Shown here: positions 26,133 to 34,165 of the stretch, in pieces
Numbering within the stretch: the first letter of the stretch is position 1
Layout: every line of letters begins with the position of its first letter
NCBI GenBank assembly: GCA_025055115.1
Contig: JANWYJ010000045.1
Coordinates: forward strand, 1-34,697
From: Gemmata sp.
Lineage (GTDB): Bacteria > Planctomycetota > Planctomycetia > Gemmatales > Gemmataceae
Direction: 5' to 3'
DNA: 34,697 nucleotides
Translations under genes and position numbers: made by a program
The notes under the pieces: generated by a model
Database searches by the model: none
What the model saw: only the letters and a program-made list of their open reading frames with translations
Told to the model about the DNA's origin: nothing

Positions 26133-27305
26133 ATGCTGTTGTGGCTGGTTCGAATCACTTACATTTGCTTGCTGATTGGTATGGTCAGCATCGCTATCAC
26201 CATGTTCGCGGACGTGCGCGATAGTACCAGCATGGTGTTGGTCCCTGTCGCGATGCTGCTAGTGGGTTTCTTGGTGCTATTCACCGATTTGCGCGAAAAA
26301 CAAAAGCAGATCACCACCATTTCGGCTGTGTATTTTGGGTTGTTGCTGGGGCTTCTGTTGGGTTATCTCTTTTCGCTGGCTTTGGCGCCGATCATTGAAA
26401 TGACCTATGGGGAAAAATCGCCCCTGAATTTATTGTCGCGCTTATTGATTACTGTGATTTGCTGTTATGTAACGATTTCAACGCTTCTACAAACCAAAGA
26501 CGAGTTTCGCTTTATTATCCCGTATGTCGAATTTTCCAAACAAACCCGGGGTGGACGGCCACTGGTCTTGGATACCAGCGTCATCATCGATGGCCGGATC
26601 GCCGATGTGTGCGATACTAAGTTGATTGACAATCCGCTGATTGTGCCGCGTTTCGTCTTGCAAGAGCTGCAAGCCATCGCCGATAGTTCCGACAAACTCA
26701 AACGCAACCGTGGCCGCCGCGGACTCGACGTGCTGAAGCGATTGCAGAATAATCCGAAACTGCAACTGCAGATGCACGATGGCAACGTCCCCGAATTGCG
26801 CACCGGCGAACGTGTTCGTGTGGACGAGCGGCTGGTGCTGCTGGCGAAATCACTCAACGCCCGCGTGGTCACCAATGACTTCAACCTTAACAAAATCGCC
26901 CAGTTGCAAGGTGTGGATGTCATCAACCTCAACGAACTGGCCAACGCGATGAAGACGGTGGCGTTGCCGGGCGAGTATTTGCAGGTCCGCGTTGTGAAAG
27001 CCGGTGACCAGGTGGGGCAAGGGGTCGGCTATCTCGACGATGGTACTATGGTGGTTATCGAGCAGGGACGACCGCACATTGGCCAGGAAATTTCCATCGT
27101 GGTCACCAGCGTGTTGCAAACGCCGGCGGGGCGCATGATCTTTGGCCGACCCGACCAGCGCACCAGCGGATCGCACACGCCGTATCCCACGGGCAGTGGC
27201 AGTGGTGGCGATTCCAAGATGGGCCTGCCCCCGGTCAGCGGTCCGGGCGACTCCCGCATGGGAGGAACGGCTCTCCCCCGTGACCCCAAAGCCGGGGAGG
27301 CCTGA
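26133..27305 (+). CDS. Membrane PIN/TRAM-domain protein (YacL-like)
   Basis: A 390-aa protein with about four membrane helices (residues 1-120), a PIN ribonuclease-type domain (about 142-272) and a TRAM RNA-binding domain (about 278-340), the architecture of Bacillus YacL. PIN acidic residues are present in LVLDTSVIIDGRIADV (D147, D153), LQEL (E178), D231 and TNDFNLNK (D249). The C-terminal 50 residues are a Gly/Ser/Pro-rich tail not usual in YacL. The function of the family is poorly known; RNA cleavage is inferred from the fold. The ATG at 26133 is preceded by GAGG six to seven bases upstream. A strong terminator follows 30 bp after the stop. Confidence 0.93.
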   Translation: MLLWLVRITYICLLIGMVSIAITMFADVRDSTSMVLVPVAMLLVGFLVLFTDLREKQKQITTISAVYFGLLLGLLLGYLFSLALAPIIEMTYGEKSPLNLLSRLLITVICCYVTISTLLQTKDEFRFIIPYVEFSKQTRGGRPLVLDTSVIIDGRIADVCDTKLIDNPLIVPRFVLQELQAIADSSDKLKRNRGRRGLDVLKRLQNNPKLQLQMHDGNVPELRTGERVRVDERLVLLAKSLNARVVTNDFNLNKIAQLQGVDVINLNELANAMKTVALPGEYLQVRVVKAGDQVGQGVGYLDDGTMVVIEQGRPHIGQEISIVVTSVLQTPAGRMIFGRPDQRTSGSHTPYPTGSGSGGDSKMGLPPVSGPGDSRMGGTALPRDPKAGEA

Positions 27306-27334
27306 GGTTGCCGACGGCGCTGCCTACGGGGGTG

Positions 27335-27373
27335 CGAACCCACGGCCGGCGACTCCGTGGGTTCGTTGTTTTT
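27335..27373 (+). terminator. Intrinsic terminator after the PIN/TRAM gene
   Basis: A perfect 11-bp stem (CGAACCCACGG at 27335-27345 and CCGTGGGTTCG at 27355-27365) with a 9-nt loop is followed by TTGTTTTT (27366-27373). It ends the HIT, dGTPase, PIN/TRAM run and separates it from the TPR-like gene. Confidence 0.9.
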
Positions 27374-27406
27374 CCCAGCACTCCGCCCTCGCAGGAGAAG
27401 ACGCTC

Positions 27407-28174
27407 ATGATGCGCTTCCTTCTCGTGAGCCTGCTCAGCGGACTGACTCTCAGCCTCAGTGAGGGCTTGGCTCAACCCAACAAACCGCTCAGTGAACCTG
27501 GCGGCGGAACGGCCGCCGAGGAGAAATTGCCCTCCGCGGCGTCGGGCTTCTCCGACGTGGCCTTGGTGGAGCGGTGTATCAATGCCCGTAAAGAATATGA
27601 GAATAGCCTCAAAGCGCTTTACGAACATTATGTGAAAGTCGGTGATAAGCAACGCGCTGCCTGGGCCGAACGTGAACTGATGGCCTATCACCTCGCCTGG
27701 AAGCCATCGTACAATCTCGACGTCAAAGATGTGCCCCCCCCGACGCTGGAAGCCCGCGTCAACGTCAAAGAAGCCAATGATCTGTACCGGCTGGCGATGG
27801 AATACAAAGGCAAAGGCTTGGGCGACGACTATATTCTCAATATGCGGCGTGCTGAACTACTGTTGCGCGAAATACTCGAAAAATACCCCAGTTCCGACAA
27901 AATCGGCGATGTGGCGTATCAACTGGGCGACATTTACGAAAGCCGAGCCTATAAACAGTATGACCGAGCCGCCAAATACTTCGAGCGATCCTTCGAATGG
28001 GCCAAAGGCAGCCGTACCGACGCACGCCTGCGTGCGGCGATCCTCTACGATCGCCACCTCAACGAACGCTCGAAGGCGATGGAACTGTATCGCAGTGTCA
28101 TCGACCACGACACCGATCCCAACCGCATTCGGCAAGCCGAAAAACGCTTGGCAGAACTCAATGGCCGCAAGTGA
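27407..28174 (+). CDS. Secreted TPR-like protein
   Basis: A 255-aa protein with a signal peptide (MMRFLLVSLLSGLTLSLSEGLA, likely cleaved before Gln23) and an all-helical body. Residues about 120-245 contain TPR-like units (ANDLYRLAMEYKGKG, AELLLREILEKYPSSDKIGDVAYQLGDIYES, AAKYFERSFEWAKGS, AMELYRSVI), so it probably serves as a periplasmic scaffold. No enzymatic motif is seen and the partner is unknown. The ATG at 27407 has AGGAGAAG seven bases upstream; a second ATG is adjacent at 27410. It has its own transcription unit, since a terminator lies just upstream. Confidence 0.85.
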   Translation: MMRFLLVSLLSGLTLSLSEGLAQPNKPLSEPGGGTAAEEKLPSAASGFSDVALVERCINARKEYENSLKALYEHYVKVGDKQRAAWAERELMAYHLAWKPSYNLDVKDVPPPTLEARVNVKEANDLYRLAMEYKGKGLGDDYILNMRRAELLLREILEKYPSSDKIGDVAYQLGDIYESRAYKQYDRAAKYFERSFEWAKGSRTDARLRAAILYDRHLNERSKAMELYRSVIDHDTDPNRIRQAEKRLAELNGRK

Positions 28175-28224
28175 TCGCCCTGGCCACTTGGGTATCCCCC
28201 GGGTCAGTTGAGAAGAGAGCCTTC

Positions 28225-28354
28225 CACGGCTTGTACCAAGGGGGCAACTGGAAATCGCTGCTTGTGACAATACGGCTGACATTTGACAATACGGCTGACA
28301 TTCGCGCTGCCCTCGACACACGGGTTGTGCCAAGGGGGAAACCGAAAAGCGCTG
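28225..28354. repeat. Nested repeats upstream of the cation transporter gene
   Basis: A 19-bp unit, TGACAATACGGCTGACATT, is perfectly duplicated in tandem at 28265-28283 and 28284-28302. It is flanked by a diverged direct repeat at 28225-28260 and 28319-28354 (about 30 of 36 identical), with the shared core CCAAGGGGG. The second 19-bp copy creates an exact TTGACA at 28283-28288, but no -10 sequence lies 16-18 bp on. Confidence 0.85.
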
Positions 28355-28421
28355 GGCTACTACCCCGGCCCAAAACGGTGTTCTGGGCACGGCGAGTCGC
28401 AGATGGGAAGTGAACTTCGGC

Positions 28422-29363
28422 ATGGAACCTTTGGCCCAGTTGCGTTGGCCGGTCGCATTATCCGTAGTGGCAGCGGTATTGACCATCGGTTTGAAAGGCA
28501 CCGCCTATGCTCTGACGGGTTCTGTAGGGCTTCTGACCGATGCTTTGGAATCGTTGGTCAACCTTCTGGCTGCCCTGACCGCCTACTTCGCCCTGTGGTA
28601 TGCTTCCCACCCCGCTGATCCTACCCACACCTACGGCCATGAGAAAATTGAATTCTTTTCCAGCGGTCTGGAGGGTGTGCTGATTGTCGTCGCCGGCTTG
28701 GGCGCTGCGGGCTATGGCTGGCACCGTCTGGTATTCCCCGAGCCACTCGCCCAGCTGGAAGTCGGTTCGGCCCTGGCCCTGGCCGCATCGCTGATCAATC
28801 TCCTCGTCGCCCGCCTATTGCTCCACTATGGCCGCCAGCACCAATCCATCGTCATGGAAGCCGATGGGCAACATCTGATGGCCGACGTGTGGACCTCCGT
28901 GGGTGTCCTGGCCGGATTAGCCTTGGTTTACCTGACGGGCTATACGTTATTCGACTCCTTGCTGGCCATTGGCATGGGCGCACACATCACATGGATCGGC
29001 TACGGCCTGATCCGCCGTTCCTTCGACGGTCTGATGGATCATGCGATTCCGCCGCACGAATACGAACGACTCCGCGAAGTGATTCAAGCCCATCTGCCCG
29101 CCGGGGCGACCTTCCACATGCTCCGTACACGCCTCTCCGGCGCACGCCGCTTTGTGGAGTTTCATCTGCTGGTCGATGGGGATTTGTCGGTACGCGAAGG
29201 ACATCACCTCGCAGAACAGTTAACCCAAGCGGTGACGCGGGTATTACCGGAAGTAGCCGTGACGATTCATGTCGAACCGGTCGATGAGCAAGAATCCTGG
29301 GAACCAGAGTATTTACGCCGACTGGGCGAAGACCCGGGGCCGCACTCGTCGTCATCCTCATGA
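28422..29363 (+). CDS. Cation diffusion facilitator (CDF) metal transporter
   Basis: A 313-aa CDF carrier, usually a proton-coupled exporter of Zn, Mn, Fe or Co. It has about six membrane helices, the TM2 motif GLLTDALESLVN (about 36-47), the loop motif YGHEKIEFFSSG (71-82) and the TM5 motif HLMADVWTS with H151 and D155, followed by a cytoplasmic ferredoxin-like domain (about 205-290). In TM2 the usual last metal-ligand Asp appears as Asn47, seen also in the DALESLVN subgroup as I recall it, so metal specificity is uncertain. The ATG at 28422 is chosen over GTG 28410, whose purine-rich stretch is too close. Its stop overlaps the next start (ATGA), tying it to two import permeases. Confidence 0.92.
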   Translation: MEPLAQLRWPVALSVVAAVLTIGLKGTAYALTGSVGLLTDALESLVNLLAALTAYFALWYASHPADPTHTYGHEKIEFFSSGLEGVLIVVAGLGAAGYGWHRLVFPEPLAQLEVGSALALAASLINLLVARLLLHYGRQHQSIVMEADGQHLMADVWTSVGVLAGLALVYLTGYTLFDSLLAIGMGAHITWIGYGLIRRSFDGLMDHAIPPHEYERLREVIQAHLPAGATFHMLRTRLSGARRFVEFHLLVDGDLSVREGHHLAEQLTQAVTRVLPEVAVTIHVEPVDEQESWEPEYLRRLGEDPGPHSSSSS

Positions 29364-30298
29364 ACTGGTCCGAGCTGCTTGAGCGTCTGAACACCTCCGC
29401 GCTCTGGGAACCGGCGCTGGGTACAGCACTGTTAGGGTTGATGGCCGGCACGACCGGGGCCTTGGCCGTCGTCCGTCGGCAGAGCTTAATGGGCGACGCG
29501 GTGGCTCATGCGGCCTTACCTGGAGTGGCGGTGGCGTTTCTGCTGGGAGCGCGGGCGCCGCTGGCGTTGGTGCTGGGGGGGGCAGCCGCCGGATGGCTGG
29601 CCATGCAGACCGTGAGACTTCTCACCCACCGGTCGCGCGTCTCCTTCGATACCGCCTTGGCCGGGGTTCTGGCCGTGTTTTTTGGCGCTGGCTTGGTGCT
29701 GTTCACCTACATCCAGCGGAATGTCCTCGGAGCTACGCTCACGCCACTGGAACGGTATCTGTTTGGTCAAGCCGCCTTCCTCCGCCACGACGATTTGCTC
29801 CTCATTGGAAGCTTCACGACAGCCACACTGGTGATCATGATGGCTCTGTGGAAGCCATGGGCCACCATCAGTTTTGATCCGGCGTTTGCCGCCAGTATTG
29901 GTCTACCGGTGCGGCGGCTCGAATGGACTCTCACCACCCTGCAGGTACTGGCGGTCGTGATTGGGCTGAAAGCCGTCGGCGTGGTGCTCATGACGGCTCT
30001 GTTGATTGCTCCTGGAGTGGCCGCGCGGCAGTGGAGCCACCGGTTGGGCTTCGTGGTGCTGGGGGCGGGTGTGTTCGGCGCCGGCGCGGGCTTGATCGGC
30101 ACGCTTGCGGCTCACCTGGCCAGTTTCCAATTCGCGAAAGGTCGATCCGTCCCCACAGGGCCAATCATTGTGTTGACCGCGACGGCCTGGGTGGTACTCT
30201 CGCTGCTGGTGGGTCCGGCCCGCGGATGGTTGTGGTCGAAGGGGTGGCGAAGGTCACGGCTGCCCCGCCCCGATCCAAACGCTCCCACGCAACCATGA
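29360..30298 (+). CDS. Metal ABC transporter permease (ABC-3 family)
   Basis: A 312-aa membrane protein of the ZnuB/MntB/TroC family, which forms the channel of Zn or Mn ABC importers. There are about eight to nine hydrophobic helices. Family signs are RRQSLMGDAVAHAALPGVAVAF (about 39-60) and GLKAVGVVLMTALLIAPGVAAR (about 213-235). The C-terminus is a short basic, Pro-rich tail. Starts and stops overlap on both sides (ATGA at 29360 with the CDF gene, ATGA at 30295 with the second permease), so the three are translationally coupled. No ATPase or substrate-binding protein gene lies nearby in the window. Confidence 0.93.
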   Translation: MNWSELLERLNTSALWEPALGTALLGLMAGTTGALAVVRRQSLMGDAVAHAALPGVAVAFLLGARAPLALVLGGAAAGWLAMQTVRLLTHRSRVSFDTALAGVLAVFFGAGLVLFTYIQRNVLGATLTPLERYLFGQAAFLRHDDLLLIGSFTTATLVIMMALWKPWATISFDPAFAASIGLPVRRLEWTLTTLQVLAVVIGLKAVGVVLMTALLIAPGVAARQWSHRLGFVVLGAGVFGAGAGLIGTLAAHLASFQFAKGRSVPTGPIIVLTATAWVVLSLLVGPARGWLWSKGWRRSRLPRPDPNAPTQP

Positions 30299-31419
30299 GT
30301 TCCATCATCGAACTGACGCTTGTTCTCGCTCTTGTCGCGGCAGCCTGTGCCCTGCCGGGCGTCTTTCTGGTCCTGCGGCGGGCCGCGATGACCAGCGACG
30401 CCATCGGTCATGTTCTGTTGTTTGGTATCGTGGTGGCGTATTTCCTCACGCGCGACTTGGAATCCCCGTGGTTACTGGTGGGAGCAGCGGCTGCCGGGCT
30501 ACTGGCGGTGATCTTGGTCGAGACGTTAGCCCAAAGCCAGCAGATGCGCTCCGATGCGGCCTTGGGCCTGGTGTTTTCCGCGCTATTTGCGGCGGGAGTC
30601 TTGCTGGTCAGCGTGAGCGTGAAGAACGTTCACTTGGACGTGGATTCTGTCCTCCTGGGGCAGCCGGAATTGGCGACCGAACCGCGTTGGAGCATCAGCG
30701 GGGTTCAGCTGCCACCGGTGGTGATCATCGCCGGTGTGCTCGTGCTCAACGGCTTACTCGTGATACTGTTTTTCAAAGAACTGAAGCTCAGCACGTTCGA
30801 TCCAGAACTGGCGGCGGTGTTGGGTTTCCACCCGGCCGCAGTCCACTACGGGTTGATGACAATGGTGGCTATCACGGCCGTGGCATCGTTTGATGCCGTT
30901 GGTCCGGTATTGGTGGTCGGTTTTTTCGTTGTCCCCGCGGCAGCCGCCTATGTGCTGACCAATCGGCTGGCGGTGATGGTGCTGGCCGCCATGCTCGTGG
31001 GCATTGTGGGTGCTGTGGGCGGTACCCTCATGGCCGAGGTCGGCAATACCACCACCGCGGGGGCCGTGGCCGCAACGTTGGGGCTACTTTTCGCGGTGGT
31101 GTTTGTGACGGCTCCCGAACGCGGACTGATCGCCCAATGGCGGCAGCGGCGGCGACAGATCCAAAACTTCCAGGAACTGATGCTGGCGGTCCATTTACTG
31201 CAACATGAGGGGTTACCCGAGGAAGCCGACGAATCGCGCTGGCGCGACTTGCACACCCACCTCTCCTGGCAGCCCCTGCAGGTGGCCGCTGTGGTTCGGC
31301 GGGCCGAGCAGCGCGGGCTGGTCGTCCGCCGCGGCGAGTATTTGCATCTGACCGATCAAGGCCGGACCTTGGCCCGGAGCGTTTTGCATGGTGATCCGCC
31401 GTCGCTATCCGCAGGATGA
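30295..31419 (+). CDS. Metal ABC permease fused to winged-helix-like domain
   Basis: A 374-aa protein. Residues 1-275 are a second ABC-3 permease, with the family segment LRRAAMTSDAIGHVLLFGIVVA (about 28-48) and SFDAVGPVLVVGFFVVPAAAAY (198-219). Residues about 290-374 form a soluble domain: helices FQELMLAVHLLQHEGLP and LQVAAVVRRAEQRGLVVRRG, then YLHLTDQGRTLARSV, which reads as a winged helix of DtxR/MntR type without obvious metal ligands. TroC-type permeases with such tails are known in other bacteria. It pairs with the preceding permease as a likely heterodimer. The ATG at 30295 is set by the overlap; the open frame continues upstream to 29923 but lies inside the first permease. Confidence 0.9.
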   Translation: MSSIIELTLVLALVAAACALPGVFLVLRRAAMTSDAIGHVLLFGIVVAYFLTRDLESPWLLVGAAAAGLLAVILVETLAQSQQMRSDAALGLVFSALFAAGVLLVSVSVKNVHLDVDSVLLGQPELATEPRWSISGVQLPPVVIIAGVLVLNGLLVILFFKELKLSTFDPELAAVLGFHPAAVHYGLMTMVAITAVASFDAVGPVLVVGFFVVPAAAAYVLTNRLAVMVLAAMLVGIVGAVGGTLMAEVGNTTTAGAVAATLGLLFAVVFVTAPERGLIAQWRQRRRQIQNFQELMLAVHLLQHEGLPEEADESRWRDLHTHLSWQPLQVAAVVRRAEQRGLVVRRGEYLHLTDQGRTLARSVLHGDPPSLSAG

Positions 31420-31469
31420 CGACGGCCACAACAGTCAAAGACTTGAGGCCTGATTGGCCGGCACCGCCC

Positions 31470-31575
31470 CATCAGCGCGCGCGTTGAGCCGATGGGGGAT
31501 CCCCAGGTCGAAAGCGACAAGATGCCATAACGGGACCAGCTTCATCAGCGCGTGCGTTGAGCCGATGGGTGATCC
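31470..31575. repeat. Spaced 33-bp direct repeat between convergent genes
   Basis: CATCAGCGCGCGCGTTGAGC (start of the unit) occurs at 31470-31502 and again at 31543-31575 with 2 mismatches over 33 bp; the spacer is 40 bp. Each unit is itself an imperfect hairpin (CATCAGC against GCCGATG). The pair lies between the end of the permease gene and the end of the DUF4159 gene, where it could weakly stop transcription from both sides. Confidence 0.85.
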
Positions 31576-31577
31576 TT

Positions 31578-34118
31578 TCAGCGTTTGAGCGAATAGAGAA
31601 CCACCGCGCTGGCAATGCGGAGGGCACTGTCCTTATCGTGCCCCAAGCAATCGGCGGACTTATGACCTTCGATCGCACAGCCGATGTCGTATTTACTGTA
31701 AATGACCACCCAGCGTTCCCCGATTTTGATGCCTTCGAGGTACACCGGGTAGGTGCGGAGTTCTTTCTCCGGCCCGGTGCCGTCGGCATTTTCGCGCCGG
31801 CAGCGGACGTTCTTCAAATCAATGCCGGCCTCGGCCGCGATGCGATAAAGCGGTTCTTCCTTCCCATCCGGCGTGCGGGTGGGAATCACTTGCAGCTTGA
31901 GTTTCTCGTCGGCCCACATGGTCTCCATTGCAGCGCGGAACGATTGGTCGAACTGCTTCCACTTGGTGAAGTCCGCACACGCGGCATCGACCAACAAGGT
32001 ACCGCCGCTTTGCAGATTAGCCTTGATGTTATCGATGGCGTCGGGTGTGAAGTCGATTGTGGCCCGGCCGTGCAGGTACATGAACTTGTAGCGGTGCAAG
32101 TTCGGATCGGTCGGCGCCAGGACCGCGCTGGTTTTGGCCACATTGAGCTTGGCTTGCACTTCCAGGTAGGCCATGAGGTTGCGCAGGGAATCGGGCGCGG
32201 GGATCGCATCCTTTTGGTTGCTGTACTTCAGTTGCAAGGCACGGAATTGGCTGCGTGCGATGCTGCTGTCTTTGGCTGTTGTGATGAGGGCACGGGTCAG
32301 TTTGGGTTTGGGTAATTCCATGCCTGTGGCATAGGCGATGATGTTGCGGGCCAGGCAGAAGGCTTTCTCACCGCGGTTTTTGGGATCGCGGGCGTTGGTC
32401 GGTGTGGGGATGAAACGACTTTCTTCCCAATAACCGGCCAGCGGGCTGGGGCTGAAGACGGCGATAGTGCGGCAGCCGCGATCGATGTACATCAGATCGG
32501 GGAAGTCCTGCTTGCTGATGCCGGGGAACATCGTCCAGATGGCGTGTTCGGGGGGCATGGGGCGGAGAGTGCTGCCGGGGAAGATGCGATCCACCAACTC
32601 TTCAAACGAATCTGCAAACGCCCGGTCACCGCAGCACGCCTCGGCCAACAGGAAACCGCCTTCCTCGACATACTTTTGCAGAATCAGCTCCTCGTTCGTG
32701 AGATTTTCACCGACACGGGAAACAAATGGCATCGGCCCATGACCCGTGAGGTAAACGATCGGTGATTGCACCAACAGGCCCACTTCGGCAAGGCGTTTTT
32801 CATCGCTACTGAGATCAATCAAGCGTGGATCGTAAACCTGCCACGACAAGGGCGCATTGTCGAAGATTTCGCGTGACGCAAACTCGACGAGATGGCGGCA
32901 GTCGTTGTGTTTGCGGTTCCAGTTTTGCACGCTAGTGGGGCGATTGTTGGCATCCAGTTCGGTCAGAACCCCTTGTCCGAGGCCGGCGGCGACTTCGGTC
33001 TTGTCGAATCGGCCCCAGGCGAACTTGCTGATAAGCACCGGTGTTCGACCTTTCGACAAAAACAACAGCGCAAACGACGTGGTGATGATCGATTGCCCAG
33101 CGTCGATGGTACCGCGTTTCTCAGCGCCTAAGGAGAAGGAACCATCGGGTTGTTGCATCCGCACCAGTTTCTGGCAGCCTTCGCGGTACCAGTCGATACG
33201 GCCGATGAAGCGCTGTCCGGAGAGCCGCCCCAAGCGTTCGATACCGTAGAAGTTGTAGAAGTAGGATTTGCCCTCCATGAAGTTGAAGTTCAAGGCGATC
33301 CAGCGCATCCCTTTGGCCAGCGGCGTGTTCTCGGAATAAATACCGCAGCGTTCGGCCACACCGGTGAGGTCGTTCAATTGCTGTTCGCTCTGGCCCAATC
33401 CCATATTGGCGATGTACAGACCGCACGCCCCGGCGACAGTCATGGTGAAGCTCTTGGCGGGGTCGCCGGGGTAGTAGTAGGTCCAGTAGCCGCCGCGGTT
33501 GCCATCGGGCAGTTGCGTGCGTGTGTAGAAGTCTTGGATTTCTCGCCACAGTTTGTCGTCGATCTTCACCCCGGCGGTTTTGGCGGCGTAGAGACCCAGC
33601 AGGGCGTATTGCGTGTTGGAGTTGTCGGCCAGTTGCTTGGCGGGGTAACTCCAGCCTGTCAGTTGGCCATCGCGGTAGACCGCGGTTTTCTGGAACCATT
33701 CAACATTCTTTTGAATCTTTGGCAGATACTTCGGATCGCGCGTTTCGGCCAGCACCATCGTTTGCAGGGCGACGACATAGGTTTTGTCCGCTTCCAGGTC
33801 TTGGAGGAATTGCAAGGCTTTATCGACCACCGGATCGCCGGGTTTGACGCCCGAGGTGAGTAGCGCCAAGGTCGCCAGCGCTGTGACACCGCCTTTCAGC
33901 CCCGCGATTTCGCCAAAGACCAAATCTTCCCAATTGCCGTTGCGTTGTTCTTTCTTCAGATAGGCAATGCCGCGTTCGATGGCCGTGCGGACCTCCTCGA
34001 CGAGGCGGTCGTCGCTGGTGGGGGCTTTCCCGGCGGGTTGCGCGGGGGCCGTCGGATTCCACACCACCACCCCAGCGGCGCTGATGGCGACTACCACCAC
34101 GGCCAGCGAACGTGTCAT
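31578..34118 (-). CDS. Secreted terpenoid-toroid-like plus double DUF4159 protein
   Basis: An 846-aa exported protein. A hydrophobic leader (MTRSLAVVVVAISAAGVVV) precedes Ala/Pro linkers. Residues about 45-370 form a helical repeat region of the prenyltransferase/squalene-cyclase toroid type (GIAYLKKEQRNGNW, LLTSGVKPGDPVVDKALQFL, QPDGSFSL), with no DxDD cyclase motif, so catalysis is doubtful. Two DUF4159-like domains follow: about 450-575 (YLTGHGPMPF, EEGGFLLAEACCGD) and about 670-846 (FMYLHGRATIDF, LQSGGTLLVDAACAD). Function is unknown; such proteins are common in planctomycetes. The ATG at 34118 has a GGGGG about eight bases upstream, and the frame stays open to 34307, inside purL. It lies 47 bp downstream of purL. 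Confidence 0.88.
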   Translation of the reverse strand: MTRSLAVVVVAISAAGVVVWNPTAPAQPAGKAPTSDDRLVEEVRTAIERGIAYLKKEQRNGNWEDLVFGEIAGLKGGVTALATLALLTSGVKPGDPVVDKALQFLQDLEADKTYVVALQTMVLAETRDPKYLPKIQKNVEWFQKTAVYRDGQLTGWSYPAKQLADNSNTQYALLGLYAAKTAGVKIDDKLWREIQDFYTRTQLPDGNRGGYWTYYYPGDPAKSFTMTVAGACGLYIANMGLGQSEQQLNDLTGVAERCGIYSENTPLAKGMRWIALNFNFMEGKSYFYNFYGIERLGRLSGQRFIGRIDWYREGCQKLVRMQQPDGSFSLGAEKRGTIDAGQSIITTSFALLFLSKGRTPVLISKFAWGRFDKTEVAAGLGQGVLTELDANNRPTSVQNWNRKHNDCRHLVEFASREIFDNAPLSWQVYDPRLIDLSSDEKRLAEVGLLVQSPIVYLTGHGPMPFVSRVGENLTNEELILQKYVEEGGFLLAEACCGDRAFADSFEELVDRIFPGSTLRPMPPEHAIWTMFPGISKQDFPDLMYIDRGCRTIAVFSPSPLAGYWEESRFIPTPTNARDPKNRGEKAFCLARNIIAYATGMELPKPKLTRALITTAKDSSIARSQFRALQLKYSNQKDAIPAPDSLRNLMAYLEVQAKLNVAKTSAVLAPTDPNLHRYKFMYLHGRATIDFTPDAIDNIKANLQSGGTLLVDAACADFTKWKQFDQSFRAAMETMWADEKLKLQVIPTRTPDGKEEPLYRIAAEAGIDLKNVRCRRENADGTGPEKELRTYPVYLEGIKIGERWVVIYSKYDIGCAIEGHKSADCLGHDKDSALRIASAVVLYSLKR

Positions 34119-34165
34119 CGTCACGACCCCCGACGGTTGGAAGAACTGACACCCCATTATACCGC

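Noticed and set aside
28283-28311. Promoter from the exact TTGACA before the CDF gene
   Set aside because: No -10-like hexamer lies 16-18 bp downstream; the TTGACA arises from the junction of the 19-bp duplication.
31557-32315. Rightward 252-residue frame opposite the DUF4159 gene
   Set aside because: Antisense shadow of a clear coding region.
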